Assembly (NCBI GenBank): GCA_030651695.1
Contig: JAUSCD010000034.1
Coordinates: 1 to 64,000 of the forward strand
Length of the DNA: 64,000 bases
Reading direction: 5' to 3'
DNA from: Pseudohongiella sp.
Lineage (GTDB): Bacteria > Pseudomonadota > Gammaproteobacteria > Pseudomonadales > Pseudohongiellaceae
Part shown: positions 7,574-15,687 of the stretch, piece by piece
Position numbering within the stretch: position 1 is the first letter of the stretch
Layout: each line of letters starts with the position of its first letter
Notes under the pieces: generated by a model
What the model was told of the DNA's origin: nothing
The model's input: only the letters and a program-made list of their open reading frames with translations
Database searches by the model: none
Made by a program: the position numbers and the translations under genes

Positions 7574-8797
7574 CTACCCTACTAATCTGAGTTGCGGACT
7601 GGTTTCTGCAGACGACAGGATTTTCTTATTTTCTTCGATATGCGGCTTCATCATCAGAGCAATTGTTGTGATAACCGGCACTACAACCGAGTTGCCAAAC
7701 TGTTTGTATGATTGCGTGTCCGATACGGGGATTCTGAAATCACTCTTGTCCGGCTCCACGTAGCCCATCAACCGCGCACACTCAAGCGGCGTCAGTCGAC
7801 GAGGCCGTTTCCTTTTGCCGCGATCAACCAATATTTCGGAGCCGTCTTTGTAGTAACGCGCAGATAAAGTTCTTGCGACGCTATCAGGACCCACAAGCCC
7901 AAAACCGAAACCATTACCCTGTTCTTTGTGTTTCTTTGCGTAGTTCTGCAGGTACAACCAGAGTTTTTCACTCAGGATGTAATTCTTTGGAACCTGGTCA
8001 TGTGGCTCCAGAATGGAACCCATCTTCTTGTCTTTTGACGGCAGTGTCAGATTGCTCCAACTGAATCCGGTGTCTTTTCTGAAACCAACAATAAAAATAC
8101 GCTCCCGATGCTGGGGTACAAAGTGCGCGGCATCGATGATTTGCGCCTGCACACCCTCATAACCGAGTTCATCCAATGCCTCCATAATAACTTTGAAGGT
8201 TTGACCTTTATCATGGCTTTTGAGATTTTTCACGTTCTCAAGCAAAAAGGCCGCTGGCCTTTTTTCAGCAAGAATTTTTGCAACATTAAAAAACAGTGTG
8301 CCCTGCGTTGCATCTTCAAAACCATGTTTCCTGCCGAGAGAATTCTTTTTTGAAACACCCGCAATAGAAAATGGCTGGCATGGAAAACCGGCCAGCAATA
8401 CATCATGATCAGGAATATCTGATGGATTTACCTTGGTAATATCACCGGCAATTTCCTCATCAAGAGGAAGATAGTGATTTGCGGCATAAGTACGCTGGGC
8501 GTAGGCATCCCACTCGCTGGTAAACACACAGGAACCACCAATCGATTCAAAACCTTTACGAATCCCACCAATTCCTGCGAACAGATCAATAAAGGTAAAG
8601 TCAGGTTTTTCATAATGCTTGGGCCTCTGAGGCAACATTTCCCGAAGACTGAACTCATACTGATCAGGGATGTTGACGCGGCCCTTCAGCCAGCGATTTA
8701 CCTCCTCTCTCGATAAGCCAAGATGGTCCGCAACAACCTGTTGGGTAAAGATAAAACACACTCGCTCAAGCAACTTATTGATTCGTCTCTGTTCCAT
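7574..8797 (-). CDS. dcm: DNA (cytosine-5) methyltransferase, Dcm/M.EcoRII type
   Basis: A 407-residue C5-methyltransferase with ordered motifs: I DLFAGIGG (71-78), [10 protein letters not shown] (nucleophile C140), [33 protein letters not shown] and [11 protein letters not shown]. It would methylate the inner cytosine of CCWGG and protect the host from the EcoRII-like nuclease. Residues 18-42 ([20 protein letters not shown]) look like an N-terminal helix-turn-helix; related enzymes use such an extension to repress their own promoter. AAGGA lies eight bases before the ATG. An imperfect palindrome, GTGATAATATGTCAC (8826-8840), just upstream is a possible operator. It is co-transcribed with vsr. 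Confidence 0.93.
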   Translation of the reverse strand: MEQRRINKLLERVCFIFTQQVVADHLGLSREEVNRWLKGRVNIPDQYEFSLREMLPQRPKHYEKPDFTFIDLFAGIGGIRKGFESIGGSCVFTSEWDAYAQRTYAANHYLPLDEEIAGDITKVNPSDIPDHDVLLAGFPCQPFSIAGVSKKNSLGRKHGFEDATQGTLFFNVAKILAEKRPAAFLLENVKNLKSHDKGQTFKVIMEALDELGYEGVQAQIIDAAHFVPQHRERIFIVGFRKDTGFSWSNLTLPSKDKKMGSILEPHDQVPKNYILSEKLWLYLQNYAKKHKEQGNGFGFGLVGPDSVARTLSARYYKDGSEILVDRGKRKRPRRLTPLECARLMGYVEPDKSDFRIPVSDTQSYKQFGNSVVVPVITTIALMMKPHIEENKKILSSAETSPQLRLVG

Positions 8798-9029
8798 AGC
8801 ACTGATCCTTCGCTGAGATATCTGCGTGATAATATGTCACACGTTATTCCCAGAGGCAAACTTAAATTGTTGTCGTTCAGATGGATTTTAGCCTAATTAC
8901 TGTTTTTATATACAGCTGTTTTTTTTACGAATCATTTTTGTGAGCAACTCTCTGTCTTGCCAACTACACTTCAAAAGTCAGCCATGTTTTTATGCCTGAC
9001 ATATCATTAACTAACAAGGAGTGTTAACC

Positions 9030-9179
9030 ATGATTGAACTTACAAACGCAGAGGTATCACAAGTCAGCGGTGGATTAGGGCCACTGGCGGTGATCGGAAT
9101 TGATCTTGCTTTAAACGGGGTGCTGATTGCCTATGCAGCCTTCATGACGTCTGACTACATGACAAGAGGCGATTCCTGA
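9030..9179 (+). CDS. Double-glycine leader peptide, candidate class II bacteriocin/microcin precursor
   Basis: A 49-residue frame with a strong ribosome site (AAGGAG at 9016-9021, eight bases before the ATG). It begins MIELTNAEVSQVSGG, a textbook double-glycine leader, and is followed by a 34-residue core starting LGPLAVIGIDLALNG with a hydrophobic centre and charged tail. Such leaders are cut after GG by the peptidase domain of an ABC exporter. No such exporter is in the window, so processing would be by genes elsewhere. A second peptide with the same 15-residue leader layout lies at 15805. A hairpin follows at 9186-9215. Antimicrobial activity is inferred from architecture alone. Confidence 0.65.
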   Translation: MIELTNAEVSQVSGGLGPLAVIGIDLALNGVLIAYAAFMTSDYMTRGDS

Positions 9180-9185
9180 TAAGCG

Positions 9186-9215
9186 CCCTGCCTGAATTCA
9201 GGCTTTCAGGCAGGG
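9186..9215. terminator. Hairpin between convergent small genes
   Basis: CCCTGCCTGAA (9186-9196) pairs perfectly with TTCAGGCAGGG (9205-9215) around an eight-base loop. It lies seven bases after the peptide stop and before the opposing small membrane gene. It lacks a strong T-run, so it may act as a processing or weak bidirectional terminator structure. Confidence 0.55.
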
Positions 9216-9236
9216 TCAAGGGTTGAGCTACAAGGT

Positions 9237-9452
9237 TCATGAAGATGACTTGATTGCCAGCACAACGCCTGACAATAGCGCGGCAACAACAGACCAGGTG
9301 ACAACTCCGCCCGACAACAGCTGATCGGGTGCAAGTAGAGATATGGCAAGAGCGCCGGATGCCATTACCAGGCAGAGTACCAGTTTCAGTGCCGGCCATG
9401 ACATTCCAGTTGAATTCAACTTGTTCGATTTAATTTTGTACTTATTGTTCAT
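9237..9452 (-). CDS. Small two-helix membrane protein; possible immunity protein
   Basis: A 71-residue protein with a basic N-terminus (MNNKYKIKSNK) and two predicted membrane helices, about residues 18-40 (WPALKLVLCLVMASGALAI) and 48-67 (GVVTWSVVAALLSGVVLAI). GAGGTG lies about eight bases before the ATG, which supports translation. It is convergent with the double-glycine peptide gene 57 bases away. Small membrane proteins of this kind often give self-immunity next to bacteriocin genes, but the opposite orientation weakens that link. No named family is recognised. Confidence 0.55.
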   Translation of the reverse strand: MNNKYKIKSNKLNSTGMSWPALKLVLCLVMASGALAISLLAPDQLLSGGVVTWSVVAALLSGVVLAIKSSS

Positions 9453-9554
9453 GACGTTTTCACCTCGATGGTTTTTTCTACGATCACATCAGGTTTATAG
9501 TTGGCACTAGCACCATAAGCAAATTCAATCATTACTGCTACAAGAGAGGCCACC

Positions 9555-9869
9555 ATGCGCCAGATCAGCCCGATCACACCCGGCGAACTGCTGAAAGAAG
9601 AGTTTCTGTATCTCATGGGGATCACTCAATACAGGCTTGCCAAAGAAATTGGCGTGCCTGCTCAACGCATCGGCGAAATCGTCGCTGGCCGGCGTTCCAT
9701 TTCTGCAGATACTGATCTGCGACTCAGCAGGTTTTTTGGTTTAACCGATGGCTACTGGTTGCGCGCACAGGTGGCTCACGATATTGAGTTGGCGAAAGAT
9801 GTACTGGCTGAGCAGCTGAAAGCCATCAAGCCCTGGAATGCTTCTGAGGATGAGACTGCCTCCGGCTGA
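9555..9869 (+). CDS. higA: HigA-family antitoxin (XRE helix-turn-helix), without adjacent higB
   Basis: A 104-residue protein with the HigA/VapI signatures ITPGELLKEEFL, the helix-turn-helix GITQYRLAKEIGVPAQRIGE and ADTDLRLSRFFGLTDGYWL. In higBA systems it binds and neutralises the RelE-fold toxin HigB and represses the operon. HigB normally lies directly upstream; here only about 100 bases separate it from the previous opposing gene, with no toxin frame in them. It is therefore an orphan antitoxin or regulator. A GAGAGG sequence sits just before the ATG. Confidence 0.8.
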   Translation: MRQISPITPGELLKEEFLYLMGITQYRLAKEIGVPAQRIGEIVAGRRSISADTDLRLSRFFGLTDGYWLRAQVAHDIELAKDVLAEQLKAIKPWNASEDETASG

Positions 9870-9890
9870 GGCGCCCACACCGGCATAGAA

Positions 9891-10010
9891 ATCCTCACAA
9901 TCATGAGGATTTCACCCAAACCAATTCACTCATATCAAAAATCCTCACAATCAAAAGGATTTCTTGCAAACCGACCTATCAAGGCGCAAAATCCTCACAA
10001 ACATGAGGAT
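9891..10010 (+). promoter_or_regulatory. Three tandem HipB operator palindromes with an exact 50-bp period
   Basis: Three 20-bp sites start at 9891, 9941 and 9991: ATCCTCACAATCATGAGGAT, ATCCTCACAATCAAAAGGAT and ATCCTCACAAACATGAGGAT. Sites 1 and 3 keep ATCCTCA...TGAGGAT arms; site 2 has a degenerate right arm. The third ends five bases before the second hipB start. E. coli HipB recognises TATCC/GGATA half-sites, so these are very likely the operators of this module. The spacing places all three on nearly the same DNA face. Confidence 0.75.
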
Positions 10011-10015
10011 TAACT

Positions 10016-10282
10016 ATGCAAATACCCGTTAAATCGGCCGACGCCGTTGGCAAAATCGTACGCGCCAGCCGCAAAGCCCAGAACATCCGTCAGGATGATG
10101 CCGCAGGCAGTATCGGTGTCAGTGAAAATTTCCTTGGCAAAATTGAGCGCGGCGGCGAATCAGTGCAATGGGGCAAACTCTTTCAGGTGCTGGATGGCCT
10201 CGGCATACGTGTTGTTCTGGACGTGCCGGAGAGTGTTGCAGACCACATTAGCCAACAACATAAATCTCAGGCTAAATCATGA
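10016..10282 (+). CDS. hipB: HipB antitoxin/repressor (module 2)
   Basis: An 88-residue XRE-family protein. The helix-turn-helix is at about residues 10-65 (GKIVRASRKAQNIRQDDAAG, then ENFLGKIERG). This closely matches canonical E. coli-type HipB, including the closing strand GIRVVLDVPE. The start at 10016 lies only five bases after the third operator palindrome, so bound HipB should block both promoter and ribosome access. The stop overlaps hipA by ATGA. It is shorter and different in sequence from the module 1 HipB, so cross-regulation is unlikely. Confidence 0.88.
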   Translation: MQIPVKSADAVGKIVRASRKAQNIRQDDAAGSIGVSENFLGKIERGGESVQWGKLFQVLDGLGIRVVLDVPESVADHISQQHKSQAKS

Positions 10283-11586
10283 ATGGCCGCTCACTGACCG
10301 CCTGGATCAACCAGACACCGGTTGGCACACTGCAGGAAGTTGATGGCCTGTGGAGTTTCCGTTACTCGAACGACTGGCTGACTAACCCGCGCTGTTTTTC
10401 ACTCAGCCCGCATTTGCCGCTGAGCTCAGAACCCTTGCCGGACGGCGCCAGTCAACGTCCCGTGCAATGGTATTTTGACAATCTTTTACCCGAGGAAGGA
10501 CAACGGGTTTTGCTTGCCCGCGATGCCCGGCTGGATGTTGCCGACGCGTTTGGTTTGCTGACTTTTTACGGTGCAGAGTCAGCCGGTTCACTGACACTGT
10601 TACCGCCCGGCACTGAACCTGTCGCTACAGAGCCATTGCAGCCGCTGACAGACATCATGTTGCATCAGCGAATTCAGCGGTTGCCAAAAGCACCGTTAAC
10701 ACAGGGCGCTGTGAAACGCATGTCGTTGGCAGGCGCTCAGCACAAACTGGCGGTGGTGTTACAAAACAATGAACTGTTTGAACCGGTCGGTGCAACGCCG
10801 TCCACACATATTCTGAAACCTGATCACCCTGACGAGGACTATCTTCACTCTGTGATCAATGAGTGGTTTGTTATGCGACTGGCAAAACGGTTGGGGCTTG
10901 ATGTGCCGGAGGTTCACAGGCGTTATGTGCCCGCCCCTGTTTATGTCATTGATCGTTTCGACCGCGTTAAAGAATCCGACGTCTGGCAACGCCGGCATGT
11001 GATCGATGCCTGTCAGTTGCTGGGGCTGGACCGCAGTTTTAAATACAACCAGGGCAGCATGGAGAATCTGGCGGCGCTGGCTAATGCCTGTCGAAGTCCT
11101 GCGGTGGCACGCTCACGCCTGTTTGCATGGCTGATCTTTAACATTCTTGTTGGCAACAGCGATGCACATCTCAAAAATCTAAGCTTCACGGTTTCTCATG
11201 AAGGCATACAACTGGCGCCTTTTTACGATCTGCTCTGCGTCGCCAGTTATGACACGCCGACTTACAACAAAAACCTTTGGCCAACGCAAACGCAGTTGGC
11301 CTGGCCGGTTTTGGGTGTACACCACTTTTGCGACATCAACCGTCAGCTACTGCTAGCTGCCGGAGCCGTATTGAATTTGACCAGAGCAACGGCTGAACGT
11401 TTGCTGGAAAATCTGCGCAGCCGCATCGTTCAGGAGGCAGATAAACTGTACGCGGAGATTGAAGCTGACAATGCAGCCATTCAGCAGATTCACCCTCACC
11501 TTACTGCCACTATGATCGCGGAAGCCCACAGCCTGCGGTCGATTGTGCACGCCATTATCAAGGACATGGCAGTACGGCTGGCATAA
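10279..11586 (+). CDS. hipA: HipA serine/threonine kinase toxin (module 2)
   Basis: A 435-residue protein of canonical HipA length and order. An N-terminal subdomain (about 1-110) includes WYFDNLLPEEG. The loop GAQHKL is at 152-157. The kinase core has VIDRFDR, catalytic GNSDAHLKN (from residue 292, D295) and PFYDLL (D317). It would phosphorylate an aminoacyl-tRNA synthetase-type target and cause growth arrest when not held by HipB. It differs clearly from module 1 HipA (407 residues), so this is not a recent duplication. The gene is intact and overlaps hipB by four bases. It ends 18 bases before a convergent esterase gene. Confidence 0.9.
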   Translation: MNGRSLTAWINQTPVGTLQEVDGLWSFRYSNDWLTNPRCFSLSPHLPLSSEPLPDGASQRPVQWYFDNLLPEEGQRVLLARDARLDVADAFGLLTFYGAESAGSLTLLPPGTEPVATEPLQPLTDIMLHQRIQRLPKAPLTQGAVKRMSLAGAQHKLAVVLQNNELFEPVGATPSTHILKPDHPDEDYLHSVINEWFVMRLAKRLGLDVPEVHRRYVPAPVYVIDRFDRVKESDVWQRRHVIDACQLLGLDRSFKYNQGSMENLAALANACRSPAVARSRLFAWLIFNILVGNSDAHLKNLSFTVSHEGIQLAPFYDLLCVASYDTPTYNKNLWPTQTQLAWPVLGVHHFCDINRQLLLAAGAVLNLTRATAERLLENLRSRIVQEADKLYAEIEADNAAIQQIHPHLTATMIAEAHSLRSIVHAIIKDMAVRLA

Positions 11587-11604
11587 AGGCCAACCGCCCG
11601 GGCT

Positions 11605-13152
11605 TCAACGGATCCCCACCTGCTCATGCGCTTGCCGCTCAGCTTTGCGCGGATCCATTTCCACCCGGCTGTTAACGTCAAACACCATCACTGAGCGCGA
11701 CTCCAGATCGTACACCGGCCATTCAGGAATGCCGGCGTGATTGGGGTTGCCGTGTCGGGCAAAGGCAATCCAGGCCTCGCTCATGGCGTCTTCCACCTTG
11801 TCAGCACCGGGACGGGCATTCGGGTTGGATGTTGCATTGTTGAACACAAACGGAATTTCAGCTCCGTGAGCAGCGCGCAGGCGTTCAGTGGCAGGGAACT
11901 CAAATATATATTGGTAAACCGGCGCCGAGGCCTGGTGCACCGATGCCAGCAAATTGGAGCCCTGAGTGAAACGTGCTGAGCGGATGCCGATAAAAATCTC
12001 CCACGGCGTTGCCTCAGGGCGCGCTTCGCGGTACTGGCTGATCAGGAATTCAGCCTGATCGCCGTAGCTGCTGCGGATGTCTTCCAGCAAAGCCTGTTCA
12101 CTCATGCCGCGGTCACTGTCCGGTGCGTACAGGGTATGCTCCTCTTTGTTGGCTCCGATCATGACCGGAATGCCTCTGGCGCTCGGCGCCGAAACATCGA
12201 TAAACATATCAGCTGGCAAGACACGGCCATCGACCACCGGACTCAGTGCAATGTCAGTGCGACCGGTCTCGGTCACAGCGGCCAGTACTGTTTCAAACGG
12301 CAAGGCCTGAAGTGCCTGCACGGAGGTCACGTTTAAACGTTGCATCACGGTTTGCGCATTCTGGGCAGCGCGTTGTGCCGGCAATCCGGTGCGGGTAGGA
12401 CCACTCTGAATGATACCTTTGTGGAACAGGCCTTTTGCCGCAGGGATACCCAGTAAAGTAGCGACTTTGGAGCCGCCGCCGGATTCACCAAAAATGGTGA
12501 CATTGTCAGGATCACCACCAAAGTTCTGAATATTGTCACGCACCCATTGCAGTGCGAGCACAGCGTCAAGCAGGCCAACGTTGCCGGAGTCAGCAAAGGC
12601 TTCACCGCCCGCTTCTGCCAGATACAGATGACCAAACACATTCAGGCGATGGTTGATACTGATCACCACCACATCCCCGCGCTCTGCCAGAGCGGGGCCA
12701 TCATACAGCGGCTCGGAGCCGGCACCGGCGTAATAACCGCGGCCGTGTAACCAGACCATCACCGGGCGGTTTGCAGAGTCAGAGGCTGGAGTCCAGACAT
12801 TCAGCACCAGGCAGTTTTCGCTCATGGGCAAAAACTCAGTGCGTTCAAGACTACGCCGGCCCGGCTCTCCGCCTTGTGGACAGACGTCACCAAAACGATC
12901 AGCGTCGCGCACCCCGTGCCAGGGCGCTACCGGCAGTGCTGGTTTGAAACGACGCTCACCACTGGTGTCCTGACCGTAGTGCACACCTTTAAATACATAA
13001 ACTTCGCGGCTGTCATGTTTAAAACCACGCAACTGCCCGGCCTGTGTATCGACTATCACGTCCGCGTAGGCCCCGGTGCTTACTAATGCCCAGCTTAATG
13101 CCAGACCCAGTAAAAGACGAATGTGTGCTGACGCGGTCTGAATGAATGGCAT
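11605..13152 (-). CDS. Secreted type B carboxylesterase
   Basis: A 515-residue alpha/beta hydrolase of the carboxylesterase type B (para-nitrobenzyl esterase) family. A signal peptide covers about residues 1-30 and ends in GAYADVIV. The oxyanion segment is MVWLHGRGYYAG, and the nucleophile elbow GESGGGSK supplies the catalytic serine. The late histidine in AHGAEIPFVF matches the family's third catalytic residue region. It would hydrolyse ester substrates in the periplasm; the natural substrate is unknown. It is convergent with hipA and monocistronic as far as can be seen. Confidence 0.88.
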   Translation of the reverse strand: MPFIQTASAHIRLLLGLALSWALVSTGAYADVIVDTQAGQLRGFKHDSREVYVFKGVHYGQDTSGERRFKPALPVAPWHGVRDADRFGDVCPQGGEPGRRSLERTEFLPMSENCLVLNVWTPASDSANRPVMVWLHGRGYYAGAGSEPLYDGPALAERGDVVVISINHRLNVFGHLYLAEAGGEAFADSGNVGLLDAVLALQWVRDNIQNFGGDPDNVTIFGESGGGSKVATLLGIPAAKGLFHKGIIQSGPTRTGLPAQRAAQNAQTVMQRLNVTSVQALQALPFETVLAAVTETGRTDIALSPVVDGRVLPADMFIDVSAPSARGIPVMIGANKEEHTLYAPDSDRGMSEQALLEDIRSSYGDQAEFLISQYREARPEATPWEIFIGIRSARFTQGSNLLASVHQASAPVYQYIFEFPATERLRAAHGAEIPFVFNNATSNPNARPGADKVEDAMSEAWIAFARHGNPNHAGIPEWPVYDLESRSVMVFDVNSRVEMDPRKAERQAHEQVGIR

Positions 13153-13276
13153 CTGATTTTGCTCCCTGCAAAGTAACTGTTTAGTTCAGATTGGTAGAGC
13201 GCCTACTGTGGCATAGAGCGCTCCTTCTATCCATAACAGATTACCGCACGTCAGAGGGCATTCACCGCTCAATTAA

Positions 13277-14071
13277 CTACTTTTTTGCGCCTACCAGATT
13301 AAACGCTGCTCCCTGTGGATCCATGCCACTGATAATAAAATCACCACCTGGCACCTCCGCCGGGCCGTAAAACACCTGGCCGCCGTTGTCGGTCACGGCT
13401 TTCGCAGCAGCATCAATATCCACAACACGGAAGTAGTAAGACCACATGGGCACCGGCATTTCTTTGGGTTTGGGCATCAAAGCGCCTATCACGCCACCGT
13501 GACGGATAAACTGATATTTACCCATCTCCCCCATGTCCATCTCTCCGTCCTGAACCCAGCCAAACAGGCTGCTGTAAAAGGTCCAGGCGCTGGCCGGATC
13601 CGTGCTTGCGAGTTCATTCCATGCACAGTGTCCGGGCCGGGGTTTGTCCGAGGCGAATGACAAGCTTGGCTCATCTCCCTCACCACGAATGACATAAAAT
13701 GGCACACCCTGCGGATCAGTAACCATGGCCATACGCCCGGCTCCCGGAATATCCATGGCTGGCATCATCACGGTTCCGCCCGCTGCAGTCAGACGCCCGA
13801 TACAGGCATCAACATCGTCTACACCGATATAACCCAGCCACACAGGAACAGCACCGCCTGCCTTCATGTCGCTGTCAATCTGCATCATGCCGCCAACAGT
13901 GTTTACCTTGTCCGAGTCGACCTCTTTGGCATTAAAAAACCAATAGTCCGGGCCCGGCATACCACTGCTGGCAATAGTCCAGCCAACAACTTTGCTGTAA
14001 AAATTGCGCGCGCCTTCGAGATCTGCAGTTAACAATTCGTACCAGATAAAATCGCCGTGTTTGTTTTCCAT
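13277..14071 (-). CDS. Two-domain VOC (glyoxalase/bleomycin-resistance fold) protein
   Basis: A 264-residue protein made of two VOC domains (about 8-125 and 135-262), each starting with a match to FIWYELLTADLEGARNFYS or AWNELASTDPASAWTFYSSL. This is the architecture of the Cfp30B/hydroxylase-like VOC family. The start at 14071 is chosen for GGAG nine bases upstream and because the longer frame would overlap the preceding gene. It is separated by one base from DUF1428, so the two are co-translated. The substrate is unknown; no assignment beyond the fold is made. Confidence 0.82.
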   Translation of the reverse strand: MENKHGDFIWYELLTADLEGARNFYSKVVGWTIASSGMPGPDYWFFNAKEVDSDKVNTVGGMMQIDSDMKAGGAVPVWLGYIGVDDVDACIGRLTAAGGTVMMPAMDIPGAGRMAMVTDPQGVPFYVIRGEGDEPSLSFASDKPRPGHCAWNELASTDPASAWTFYSSLFGWVQDGEMDMGEMGKYQFIRHGGVIGALMPKPKEMPVPMWSYYFRVVDIDAAAKAVTDNGGQVFYGPAEVPGGDFIISGMDPQGAAFNLVGAKK

Positions 14072-14072
14072 G

Positions 14073-14444
14073 TTATTTCTCCATGGTGACAACAGGAACA
14101 AAACCGCCGAAGATCATGCGTTTGCCGTCAAATGGCATAGGGTTTTTGGCATGATCCATACGTGGATCCTCAAATGTTGGTGACATCATTTTTTCAAAGG
14201 CGGCATCGCGGGTCGCTTTGTCTGGCCATTCGATCCAGGAAAAAACCACCTCCTCATCATCTGTCGCTTTAACAGCACCTTTGAAGTCGGTCACCTTGCC
14301 AAGCGGTACATCATCGCCCCAGCACTCCAGAACCCGCAGCGCACCCATTTCCAGAAACATACCGTCGGCCATCCTGGCATGATCTATAAATGCCTGTTTG
14401 TTCGCTCGCGGCACTGCAATAACAAAACCATCGACATAAGACAT
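14073..14444 (-). CDS. DUF1428 family protein
   Basis: A 123-residue protein with the family's opening MSYVDGFVIAVPRANKQAF and closing GKRMIFGGFVPV, a dimeric alpha-beta barrel (ferredoxin-like) fold. AAGGAG lies in front of the ATG. The function of DUF1428 is not established. Proteins of this kind are often neighbours of VOC proteins, as here, where the two-domain VOC gene follows after one base. A small-molecule binding or detoxification role is a guess. Confidence 0.85.
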   Translation of the reverse strand: MSYVDGFVIAVPRANKQAFIDHARMADGMFLEMGALRVLECWGDDVPLGKVTDFKGAVKATDDEEVVFSWIEWPDKATRDAAFEKMMSPTFEDPRMDHAKNPMPFDGKRMIFGGFVPVVTMEK

Positions 14445-14619
14445 GTTACTTTCTCCTTGTTTATTTTGAGAGTATCGTTGTGGTTAATAGCTATTCCTTA
14501 GTCGCTTATCAGACAACGGATTCGACGCGTCATCAAAAATAATTTTTATGCTACGGCTTCAAAAACCATCAATAACTAAAAAACACAGTTAAAACAAAAT
14601 ATTGGGAATCTCATAAAAA

Positions 14620-15651
14620 ATGAAAAATAACCGGTCTGCCATCTGCAAGTCAGCCAAGCCATCAATCATTTTACCTGCCGCCGGTGTAATCACGCTCACC
14701 ATGGCTCTGGCCGCCTGCTCACCCATTCAGCCTTCGGTGGAATTGATGGGCAGTGCGTGCACACCGGGAGTTGACTCACCGGTGACCGATACCGGTACTG
14801 GTCGTACCTGGGTACTGGACTACCCTTGTGATCTGCAGCCCGGCGAAGAAGTCACCTTCATCCTCAACCTGCATGGCGGCGGCTCAAATACGGCGTATCA
14901 ACATGCTTACTTCCCGGCATGGGAATTGAAGGAAAAATATCGTCTGGTTGTGGCAACGCCGTACTCACCCGCAGCTGTGTGGCGGCCGGAGGACGACCAG
15001 TATCTGCAGAATATTGTCACCTCCGTCACTGAAGCCGTAGGCGCAGACAATATCCGCGCATTCTGGCTGGCCGGTCATTCTCAGGGCGGGCTGACGTCGC
15101 GGCGTCTGGTGTGTACTGAATTCTTTGAAAACAAAGTGGATGGCTTTGCCAGCTTGTCTGGCGGACGCCTGGGCGGCGCACCACAACGCTCACCCAATGC
15201 AGGTCGCCCGCGCCAGGCTGATGCGCCCCCTCCGTCAGCACCCACCACGCCACCACCTGCGACGGCAGCTACACCACCTGCCGAACCTGCCTGCGACTTC
15301 TCTCATATCTATGCCATTGGCGAATATGAAATTGTTTCCTTGCCAGATACGTCCGCGCTGGCTGAGAAATACAACTGCAGCGCCCGTGTCCGCCGTGATG
15401 ACGTGGTTGATACCGAGCCCGGTAAAACCTACGACAGTCGCAGTCAGAACCCGGGAACGCGCGAATGGGGTTTGCTGCCACGACCAGGCACAGCTGAAGT
15501 GTATGAATATCCGGGCTGTGATGATGGCCGCGTAATTGCAGATGTTGTGCGCATCGATAAAGGGCATACCGAAGGTTTTGAACCCAATATCATGGATACC
15601 ATTGTGTCGCTGATGGTGAGTGCGTCGGGCGGGAAGATTCAGCGGAATTGA
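14620..15651 (+). CDS. Lipoprotein alpha/beta hydrolase (PHB-depolymerase/feruloyl-esterase-like)
   Basis: A 343-residue lipoprotein with lipobox LAAC near residue 33. It has an alpha/beta-hydrolase core with the oxyanion turn NLHGGGSN, nucleophile elbow GHSQGG and a late histidine in DKGHTEG. The layout resembles LpqC/PHB-depolymerase-type esterases. Between about residues 190 and 222 a proline- and threonine-rich insert (PPPSAPTTPPPATAATPPA) interrupts the lid region; this is unusual and could be a flexible linker. It probably acts at the outer membrane or in the periplasm on an ester polymer or aromatic ester. A rho-independent terminator follows at 15688. Confidence 0.75.
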   Translation: MKNNRSAICKSAKPSIILPAAGVITLTMALAACSPIQPSVELMGSACTPGVDSPVTDTGTGRTWVLDYPCDLQPGEEVTFILNLHGGGSNTAYQHAYFPAWELKEKYRLVVATPYSPAAVWRPEDDQYLQNIVTSVTEAVGADNIRAFWLAGHSQGGLTSRRLVCTEFFENKVDGFASLSGGRLGGAPQRSPNAGRPRQADAPPPSAPTTPPPATAATPPAEPACDFSHIYAIGEYEIVSLPDTSALAEKYNCSARVRRDDVVDTEPGKTYDSRSQNPGTREWGLLPRPGTAEVYEYPGCDDGRVIADVVRIDKGHTEGFEPNIMDTIVSLMVSASGGKIQRN

Positions 15652-15687
15652 TCAGGAAGCAAGGCTTCAATCGATTCATTTCTATTA

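Noticed and set aside
7155-7763. 202-codon plus-strand frame over vsr and the dcm 3' end
   Set aside because: Both genes on the other strand have complete family motifs, so this is a shadow frame.
9891-10010. CRISPR-like regular repeats
   Set aside because: Only three units, palindromic, directly before hipB and matching the HipB half-site type; no cas genes and no array structure.
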